Source of the DNA: Alphaproteobacteria bacterium | GTDB taxonomy: Bacteria; Pseudomonadota; Alphaproteobacteria; Sphingomonadales; Emcibacteraceae | Direction: 5' to 3' | DNA: 5,106 nt | Assembly: GCA_002749135.1 (NCBI GenBank) | Contig: NVVY01000033.1 | Location: forward strand, 27,931-33,036 | Shown: positions 1-3,455 of the stretch, in pieces | Numbering within the stretch: position 1 is the first letter of the stretch | How the letters are laid out: every line of letters begins with the position of its first letter | Notes under the pieces: model-generated | The model's database searches: none | Told to the model about the DNA's origin: nothing | What the model saw: only the letters and a program-made list of their open reading frames with translations | Made by a program: the position numbers and the translations under genes

Positions 1-25
1 GGCCTGAAATTTTATTATTTTTTGC

Positions 26-54
26 TTGATTTTACCCTCAAAGCCCCCTAGGTT
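26..54 (+). promoter_or_regulatory. Candidate sigma-70 promoter of the tRNA-Thr gene
   Basis: A -35-like TTGATT (26-31) is followed after exactly 17 bases by a -10-like TAGGTT (49-54). Directly after it comes a GC-rich stretch GCGCC (55-59), the kind of discriminator typical of stringently controlled stable-RNA promoters. Transcription would begin near 61, giving about 33 bases of leader before the tRNA. The -10 matches the consensus only at its first, second and last bases, so this is a positional prediction. Confidence 0.45.
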
Positions 55-69
55 GCGCCTACTTTTCAG

Positions 70-82
70 GTGCCATAGGCAC
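70..82 (+). repeat. Short perfect hairpin in the tRNA 5' leader
   Basis: GTGCC (70-74) and GGCAC (78-82) form a perfect 5-bp stem around the 3-base loop ATA, 11 bases before the tRNA's first base. No T-run follows, so it is not an intrinsic terminator. It may be a leader structure removed during 5' processing, or chance. Confidence 0.35.
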
Positions 83-93
83 AATGACAAGAA

Positions 94-169
94 GCCCCTA
101 TAGCTCAGTTGGTAGAGCAACTGATTTGTAATCAGTAGGTCCGCAGTTCGAGTCTGTGTGGGGGCACCA
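94..169 (+). tRNA. tRNA-Thr (anticodon UGU), CCA encoded
   Basis: A complete 76-base cloverleaf can be drawn by eye. The acceptor stem pairs GCCCCTA (94-100) with TGGGGGC (159-165), with one G-U pair. The D-arm is GCTC/GAGC. The anticodon stem is ACTGA/TCAGT around loop TTTGTAA, placing TGT at positions 34-36, which decodes ACA threonine. The variable region is AGGTC. The T-arm is CGCAG/CTGTG around TTCGAGT. The discriminator is A and CCA is encoded (167-169). The gene looks intact, as expected when an island inserts at a tRNA 3' end and restores it. The adjacent integrase implies that this tRNA is the insertion target. Confidence 0.97.
145..169 (+). other. Probable attachment-site core (att) in the tRNA-Thr 3' end
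   Basis: Many tyrosine recombinases of islands and phages use the T-arm to CCA segment of a tRNA as crossover core, and the integrase gene begins 166 bases after the CCA, reading away. The exact core cannot be defined here because the matching direct repeat would lie at the far end of the element. I saw no second copy of this segment in the window. The limits given are an estimate. Confidence 0.5.
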
Positions 170-196
170 CTTCTTTTTCACCAATTTTTCTCAAAA

Positions 197-216
197 CTTA
201 TATTTCCTTATATTTC
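197..216. repeat. Perfect 10-bp tandem repeat between att core and int
   Basis: CTTATATTTC occurs twice back to back (197-206 and 207-216), so both copies lie on nearly the same face of the helix. It lies 28 bases beyond the tRNA end and upstream of int. Tandem, helically phased short repeats in this position fit arm-type integrase or excisionase binding sites. A second small repeat, TTGACTTGACTT, begins at 223. Assignment to a protein is inference. Confidence 0.4.
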
Positions 217-259
217 AATAGATTGACTTGACTTCAGAGAGCTCTGTTTTCATCACATC

Positions 260-287
260 TTGTAAAATCCCCCCATTCCTGTAGGAT
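260..287 (+). promoter_or_regulatory. Candidate int promoter
   Basis: TTGTAA (260-265) and TAGGAT (282-287), separated by 16 bases, resemble -35 and -10 elements. The predicted start near 294 falls inside the TGCGC repeat/inverted repeat at 291-319, which would suit control by a bound protein. The leader to the int ATG would be about 40 bases. Confidence 0.35.
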
Positions 288-290
288 AAG

Positions 291-319
291 TGCGCATAAA
301 GTGCGCTTTATGTGCGCAC
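291..319. promoter_or_regulatory. Triple TGCGC repeat and inverted repeat, candidate int operator
   Basis: TGCGC occurs at 291, 302 and 313, an exact 11-bp period. The same bases form an inverted repeat: TGCGCATAAAG (291-301) against CTTTATGTGCGCA (306-318), imperfect only by a two-base GT insertion. It sits between the candidate promoter and the int ribosome-binding site, so bound protein or an RNA hairpin here could limit int expression. The binding protein is unknown. Int itself or the small HTH protein at 1491-1718 are candidates. Confidence 0.45.
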
Positions 320-335
320 ATATAGGAGAAGGCAT

Positions 336-1313
336 ATGGCAACTTTTCGGAAGAATGGGAGTAAGTGGCGTGCTGAAGTAAGAATTAAGGGCAACCGCGC
401 TAGCAAGTCCTTTCAAACAAAATTAGAAGCTCAATCGTGGGCAGTAGAAAAAGAAAAAGAATTCGGGCGGAGTGAGGGTATTCTCAATGGAAAAAGTCTG
501 AAAAATGCTTTTGAGAGATATGCCCGGGATGTATCTCCCCTTAAAAAAGGAGCACGATGGGAAATCATCCGGCTCAAAAAGCTTGGCCGTCATTCAATAG
601 CTAACATCCAACTTAATATTCTCAGTCCAGAAGATATAAAGAGCTGGATTGCAGATTCCTTAAAATCAATTTCATCCAGTTCCGTCAAACGGGAATTACA
701 AGTTATGTCCTCCGTAATTGAAAAGGCACGAAAAGACTGGAAATGGATAGAAAAAAACCCTTGCAAGGATGTTGATAAGCCCAAAGAACCCCCGCCCAGA
801 GATAGACGCATATCAGATAACGAAATTGAAAAAATCACTAAAGGGCTTTTCTATCAGAACGAAGAGCCAATTATAAACCAGTATCAGGAAATTGCCGTAG
901 CCTTCCTGCTCGCCATTGAAACAGCCATGAGGCAAGGTGAAATATGGTCATTAACCTGGGACAATGTTTTCCTGGATCGAGGATTCCTTACGCTGCCGAT
1001 AACTAAAAACGGATTTAAAAGAGATGTGCCATTATCAACCGACGCTGTGACTCTGTTGAAAAAAATGAATAATAAAGGTGGAAAGGTATTTAAATCCAAC
1101 CAGCAATCTTGCGGAGCTATATTTAGGCGGATTGTGAAGCTGGCAAATATTGAAAACCTGACGTTTCATGATACCCGCCACGAGGCATTGACCCGCCTGG
1201 CAAGAAAACTTGATATGCTGGATCTGGCACGCATGGTGGGACACCGTGATCCTCGGTCACTTATGATCTATTATAATGCTACTGCTGAGGAAATTTCCAA
1301 GAGGCTCGGCTAA
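336..1313 (+). CDS. int: Tyrosine recombinase/integrase
   Basis: This 325-residue protein is a phage/island-type site-specific tyrosine recombinase that would integrate and excise the element at tRNA-Thr. Residues 1-45 (start MATFRKNGSKW) look like an N-terminal arm-binding domain. About 55-140 is the helical core-binding domain, and 158-320 is the catalytic domain. The catalytic set is visible: R199 in AMRQGE, K224 in ITKNGFKR, H278 and R281 in HDTRHE, H303 in GHRD, and Y312 in IYYN, nine residues after H303 as in lambda Int and Cre. It therefore looks active. I chose ATG 336 over ATG 312 because AGGAGA (324-329) lies six bases before it and the earlier ATG has no such site and falls inside the inverted repeat. 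It is convergent with the next genes and transcribed away from the tRNA. Confidence 0.95.
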   Translation: MATFRKNGSKWRAEVRIKGNRASKSFQTKLEAQSWAVEKEKEFGRSEGILNGKSLKNAFERYARDVSPLKKGARWEIIRLKKLGRHSIANIQLNILSPEDIKSWIADSLKSISSSSVKRELQVMSSVIEKARKDWKWIEKNPCKDVDKPKEPPPRDRRISDNEIEKITKGLFYQNEEPIINQYQEIAVAFLLAIETAMRQGEIWSLTWDNVFLDRGFLTLPITKNGFKRDVPLSTDAVTLLKKMNNKGGKVFKSNQQSCGAIFRRIVKLANIENLTFHDTRHEALTRLARKLDMLDLARMVGHRDPRSLMIYYNATAEEISKRLG

Positions 1314-1321
1314 GAAACCGG

Positions 1322-1356
1322 GAGGGAATTCTGGAAAAAACATTTTTCATCCTCTC
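1322..1356. terminator. Imperfect hairpin downstream of int
   Basis: An outer stem (GAGGG 1322-1326 with CCTCTC around 1352-1356, one G-U pair) continues, after a mismatch and a four-base bulge, into an inner stem GAAAAA (1334-1339) with TTTTTC (1343-1348) around a 3-base loop. It begins nine bases after the int stop in a gap between convergent genes, where a bidirectional terminator would be expected. No T-run follows on either strand, so termination is unproven. Confidence 0.3.
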
Positions 1357-1419
1357 TAAGCTATCGATATATAGCAACTGCTTTAGGTCAAATTACAAAA
1401 CTTTTTCGAGGGTTCATCG

Positions 1420-1438
1420 CAAGATTACACCAAGATTA
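1420..1438. repeat. Short direct repeat with 11-bp period after int
   Basis: CAAGATTA occurs at 1420-1427 and 1431-1438. The 11-bp spacing is close to one helical turn. It lies in the 177-base gap between the int stop and the end of the small HTH gene. It could be a protein-binding site, but two 8-base copies in AT-rich DNA may be chance. Confidence 0.25.
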
Positions 1439-1490
1439 TAGTTATGCTCTTGTACCCTGCCTTTGGGAGTAATCATATCGAACTACATTT

Positions 1491-1718
1491 TTATTTAGAA
1501 TTTGTGTTATGCAAATTGCTGGTGGACCAGTTTTCTAAATCGTCAATATGATACACGACAATTGTCCCATGCTTGCGATAGCATGGACCCAGCCCCAGCC
1601 AACGCCTCTTTTCAAGAGTAGTGGGACAGAGGCCCAAATATTTTGCAGCTTCTCTTGTATTCATATACGGACTAATATAACCCGGAGATTGTAATTCACC
1701 TTTTTTAATCTCCGTCAT
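1491..1718 (-). CDS. Small excisionase-type helix-turn-helix protein
   Basis: This 75-residue protein matches the pattern of the MerR-like, AlpA/excisionase family (HTH_17). A helix-turn-helix spans about residues 20-39 (MNTREAAKYLGLCPTTLEKR), followed by a wing around 47-64 (YRKHGTIVVYHIDDLENW). The 'REAAxYLG...TLxKRR...GP.YxKxG..VxYxxxDLexW' layout is characteristic. Such proteins act as recombination directionality factors or small transcription regulators on islands, and proximity to int favours the former. I chose ATG 1718 because a GGGG run lies seven bases before it; the TTG at 1724 abuts that run and is unlikely. The start overlaps the end of the upstream RHH gene by 14 bases, so the two are probably translationally coupled. 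Family is fairly certain, the exact role is inference. Confidence 0.8.
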   Translation of the reverse strand: MTEIKKGELQSPGYISPYMNTREAAKYLGLCPTTLEKRRWLGLGPCYRKHGTIVVYHIDDLENWSTSNLHNTNSK

Positions 1719-2001
1719 TGTCAATCCCCATATCGGCGAGCAATCGGTCCACCTCCTCGTTCACCACACTCAGTTCACTTTCATGTCCGATTGTCGTGTA
1801 GAGATGGCGAACAACAACGGAGGAAAAAATGATCATGCGCGCCAATCGCCTGATCACGGCATCCGTATTTGTGGAAATATCTTCTCGAATGAGACCGCGT
1901 ATATATTCAGCGGCCGATAGGCCAGCATAAGTTGCGCGGCCTTCAACCTCCCGGAACTGACTATCCGAAAGTCTTAGATTAATACGACATATTTTTTTCA
2001 T
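1705..2001 (-). CDS. Ribbon-helix-helix DNA-binding protein
   Basis: This 98-residue protein begins with a ribbon-helix-helix unit. A strand RINLRLS (6-12) is followed by helix DSQFREVEGRATYAGL (about 13-28) and helix SAAEYIRGLIRED (about 29-41), matching the 'hRLsd.e...e..A..aGlS..eYiR.li' pattern of CopG/MobC/TraY-like proteins. The rest (about 48-91) is predicted helical with a hydrophobic run AVIRRLARMIIFSSVVV and an acidic C-terminus, possibly for oligomerisation. In conjugative elements such proteins bind near oriT as relaxosome components or repress their own operon; I cannot decide between these. ATG 2001 has AAGG eight bases upstream. A GTG at 2010 lies too close to that site. It is first in an operon with the HTH gene at 1491-1718. 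No toxin gene is paired with it. Confidence 0.75.
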   Translation of the reverse strand: MKKICRINLRLSDSQFREVEGRATYAGLSAAEYIRGLIREDISTNTDAVIRRLARMIIFSSVVVRHLYTTIGHESELSVVNEEVDRLLADMGIDNDGD

Positions 2002-2047
2002 GTTACACACCTTGTTTTGAGTAAACAGATGTGTTGCCGCTATTTGT

Positions 2048-2075
2048 TAAATAGTATCTTCCATACCTGTGTCAG
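2048..2075 (-). promoter_or_regulatory. Candidate promoter of the RHH-HTH operon, with a palindrome over the -10
   Basis: Read on the minus strand, CTGACA (2075-2070) is followed after 16 bases by TATTTA (2053-2048), giving a start near 2041 and a leader of about 40 bases to the ATG at 2001. The -10 lies inside a small inverted repeat, TATTT/AAATA around GTT (2041-2053), a possible operator for the RHH protein. The prediction rests on motif spacing only. Confidence 0.35.
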
Positions 2076-2160
2076 TATAGCATTGTGTAGAGCAGATTCC
2101 CACTCCAAAATTGGAAAAACGACCCGCAGATCGCATTTAAATTAGCTCGTGATCATCCTG

Positions 2161-2191
2161 AGATTACCTGTAAAGTTTACACTGTAAATCT
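2161..2191. promoter_or_regulatory. Array of three alternating TGTAAA/TTTACA half-sites
   Basis: TGTAAA (2169-2174), TTTACA (2176-2181) and TGTAAA (2183-2188) stand at exact 7-base steps. They form two overlapping perfect palindromes: TGTAAA-G-TTTACA and TTTACA-C-TGTAAA. The whole is flanked by AGATT (2161-2165) and AATCT (2187-2191), so the 31 bases can also fold as a hairpin with a TGTAA/TTACA inner stem. This is a strong operator-like signal between the RHH operon and the XRE gene. Which protein binds is unknown. Confidence 0.5.
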
Positions 2192-2297
2192 ACGTCCGGC
2201 TTGCATAAACCCAGTAGCAAAGACTACGGATTTTTTTTCACAACGCTTATACATTGTGCTGGGATTTTTTAGTAGCATTGGAAATTATCAGTTCATC

Positions 2298-2696
2298 TTA
2301 CTCATTTGCGCATTCGCGGATTAATGCCCTGATCAACTCGCGGGTCGTTTTATTTGGGATGGTGAGAAAATCTGCGACCAGGCCATCAGACAATCTGCTA
2401 TATACATTGGTATGGAACAACTCACTGCGCCGACCCAGCTTCCGACGAAGGCGGATTTGAAACTCCTTGTTACTTACGCCCATGAAACGGTTAATCAGCA
2501 GGAGCCGTGCGACAGTAATAAAGCTGTCACCACGCTCCATATGCTGAAACTGCTCAGCGGTTATATTCAGGTGAGCAGCAATGACCTTCTGCTGAATACG
2601 CCGTTCAAGCCGAAAGATACGTATCGTCGCACCGATACGTTTGTTGATATCTTTTTCATTTACCGGTGGCGGCTCTTTCTTATTTGGAGCCATCAT
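2298..2696 (-). CDS. XRE/Cro-CI family transcriptional regulator
   Basis: This 132-residue protein carries a lambda-repressor-like helix-turn-helix at about residues 21-75 (from RIGATIRIFRLERRIQQKVIAAHL). The central helix pair is QQKVIAAHLNITAEQFQHMERG (about 35-56), matching the 'R..R...tQ..vA..l.is..q....E.G' family pattern. After the basic segment RLRRKLGRR (about 82-90) comes a predicted helical C-terminal part, LSDGLVADFLTIPNKTTRELIRALIREC, perhaps for dimerisation. There is no peptidase (LexA/CI-like S24) domain at this length, so self-cleavage on DNA damage is not expected. Tandem ATGs at 2696 and 2693 follow a six-G run (2700-2705) that may serve as ribosome-binding site; either could be the start. 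On islands such proteins commonly repress transfer or excision genes; the targets here are unknown. Confidence 0.85.
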   Translation of the reverse strand: MMAPNKKEPPPVNEKDINKRIGATIRIFRLERRIQQKVIAAHLNITAEQFQHMERGDSFITVARLLLINRFMGVSNKEFQIRLRRKLGRRSELFHTNVYSRLSDGLVADFLTIPNKTTRELIRALIRECANE

Positions 2697-2738
2697 AAAC
2701 CCCCCAAGTTTCTTATAAATTCATACACGCTTAGATAT

Positions 2739-2807
2739 ACATTAGTGATGTGTGTAATTTATTTATAATAAGTATAAACTAATTAAAATTATCGGTATAT
2801 TAGTGAT
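2739..2807. promoter_or_regulatory. Paired ATTAGTGAT sites upstream of the XRE gene
   Basis: ATTAGTGAT occurs at 2741-2749 and again at 2799-2807 in the same orientation. The first copy is the centre of an imperfect palindrome with ACAT/ATGT arms (2739-2751). Both lie in the AT-rich region just upstream of the XRE start, where a repressor's own operators are usually found. Several weak -10-like sequences occur on the minus strand here, but none has a convincing -35 partner. Confidence 0.3.
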
Positions 2808-2973
2808 TTACCATTGCGCCATCCATTTAATCAATACAGCAAAAGACAGGCACACAAACTTATAAAGAAAGAGAACCTTCAAGTAATAGACATTAAGAAT
2901 ATAGCGAATTACAGCATATCAACCTCCATGTGTAGCGGTAAGTAACCCCTATGACATGACATAATTTTTCTGC

Positions 2974-3108
2974 ATGACTATTTCATGGCCATTTCCAAAC
3001 CAAGTGCATTTCATATCAGCGAGAACTTTCGCAAATAACAATCTACTCATGGTCGTAATGTTGATTATGAGTGCAGCATATGTTAGAATAACAGGTGTAT
3101 TCAAATGA
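2974..3108 (+). CDS. Candidate 44-codon small ORF overlapping the membrane-protein gene
   Basis: An ATG at 2974 opens 44 codons to a TGA at 3106-3108, which overlaps the next gene's ATG in the ATGA arrangement typical of translational coupling. The peptide has a hydrophobic stretch (LLMVVMLIMSAAYV, residues 24-37) that could be a membrane helix, followed by the basic end RITGVFK. Against it, no Shine-Dalgarno sequence precedes the ATG, the length is easily reached by chance, and a good promoter-like sequence lies inside it. I do not recognise the peptide. Confidence 0.2.
   Translation: MTISWPFPNQVHFISARTFANNNLLMVVMLIMSAAYVRITGVFK
3061..3089 (+). promoter_or_regulatory. Candidate promoter of the 111-residue membrane protein
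   Basis: TTGATT (3061-3066), a 17-base spacer and TAGAAT (3084-3089) match sigma-70 spacing well. The start would be near 3095-3097, only about nine bases before the ATG at 3105. The AGG (3093-3095) that would act as ribosome-binding site would then be wholly or partly upstream of the transcript. Either translation is almost leaderless or the true promoter lies further upstream. Confidence 0.4.
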
Positions 3109-3440
3109 AATGGTTTACAATGGATTTCCTGGCAAACATCAATGTGCCTTTCGGCTTTATTTTCATCCTCCCACTGTTGTGGATGGTTGGGATCGGTGCA
3201 CTCATTATCAGAAAAAACAAGTTAAATCCAAATGATCCCCGGTCACAATCGGTAAAAGCTTCTTTTGAACCCTGGAACGGGTTTGCCTCAGCCGGACCAT
3301 CGGAAAACCCTTTCGATTCCAGACTTGACCGTCAACTTGATTTAGATCCGCGTAATGAAGACGATTTTCTCGAATATTTACGCAATGATGATTATCAGAG
3401 GCATTTACGCAATGGTGATGATATCATTGGTAGTTACTAA
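3105..3440 (+). CDS. Small single-pass membrane protein, unknown; possible exclusion partner of TraG
   Basis: I do not recognise this 111-residue protein. It has one clear membrane segment at about residues 14-35 (VPFGFIFILPLLWMVGIGALII) followed by RKNK, which by the positive-inside rule puts the long C-terminal part in the cytoplasm. That tail (about 40-111) is polar, rich in D, N and R, and ends in two 9-residue repeats (EYLRNDDYQ and RHLRNGDDI, 90-107). There is no cleavable signal-peptide pattern. An AGG nine bases before the ATG may be the ribosome-binding site. The gene is convergent with traG, with only six bases between stop codons. In F (traS) and SXT/R391 (eex), inner-membrane entry-exclusion genes lie next to traG and act through it, so an exclusion role is possible. 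This rests on position and topology only. F TraS is more hydrophobic, so the fit is partial. Confidence 0.65.
   Translation: MKWFTMDFLANINVPFGFIFILPLLWMVGIGALIIRKNKLNPNDPRSQSVKASFEPWNGFASAGPSENPFDSRLDRQLDLDPRNEDDFLEYLRNDDYQRHLRNGDDIIGSY
3372..3425 (+). repeat. In-frame 27-bp tandem repeat in the membrane-protein gene
   Basis: Two adjacent 27-base units (3372-3398 and 3399-3425) share the exact core ATTTACGCAATG (3376-3387 and 3403-3414) and encode EYLRNDDYQ and RHLRNGDDI. The nucleotide identity is high enough to suggest a fairly recent duplication rather than convergence. Confidence 0.5.
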
Positions 3441-3455
3441 ACTATATCATTCATC
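3414..3455. terminator. Long hairpin spanning both convergent stop codons
   Basis: An outer stem of GGTGATGATA (3414-3423) with TATCAT-T-CATC (3445-3455, one bulged T) encloses, after an unpaired TCATTGG, an inner stem TAGTT/AACTA (3431-3435 with 3440-3444) and the 4-base loop ACTA. It covers the stop codons of the membrane-protein gene and traG. Neither strand has a downstream T-run, so if it ends transcription it is atypical. It may instead protect the 3' ends. Confidence 0.35.

Larger units (their letters stand above)
2002..2297. other. Non-coding control region between RHH and XRE genes
   Basis: This 296-base stretch has no convincing gene on either strand. It holds the RHH operon promoter (2041-2075), the TGTAAA array (2161-2191), and two T-tracts of eight and six bases (2231-2238 and 2265-2270). 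The T-tract centres are 33 bp apart, about three helical turns, so the DNA may be curved. An inverted repeat CACAA/TTGTG (2239-2258) lies between the tracts. A relaxosome-type protein gene beside a bent, palindrome-rich intergenic stretch is also what an oriT can look like, but I find no recognisable nick-site sequence. Confidence 0.4.
2697..3104. other. AT-rich, mostly non-coding region between XRE gene and membrane-protein gene
   Basis: This 408-base stretch separates the divergent XRE gene (-) and membrane-protein gene (+). Its left part holds the ATTAGTGAT pair and probable XRE promoter elements. In its middle (about 2820-2950) I see nothing recognisable. Its right part holds a candidate 44-codon ORF and a well-spaced promoter. 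A small hairpin GCGAG/TTCGC (3020-3033) is also present. No RNA gene, nick site or att copy was found. Confidence 0.5.

Noticed and set aside
312..335. Earlier ATG at 312 as int start
   Set aside because: It lies inside the TGCGC inverted repeat and has no ribosome-binding site, while ATG 336 has AGGAGA at good spacing and begins with a typical integrase N-terminus.
1491..2001. Toxin-antitoxin pair formed by the HTH and RHH genes
   Set aside because: Both proteins are DNA-binding by pattern and neither resembles a toxin.
2213..2238. Plus-strand terminator (GTAG/CTAC stem followed by eight T)
   Set aside because: The stem is only four to five bp, and no plus-strand gene upstream needs it, as the neighbours are all on the minus strand. 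I treat the T-run as possible bent DNA.
2412..2768. Plus-strand ORF of 118 codons opposite the XRE gene
   Set aside because: It is antisense to a well-supported HTH gene and resembles no family; it is best explained as a shadow.
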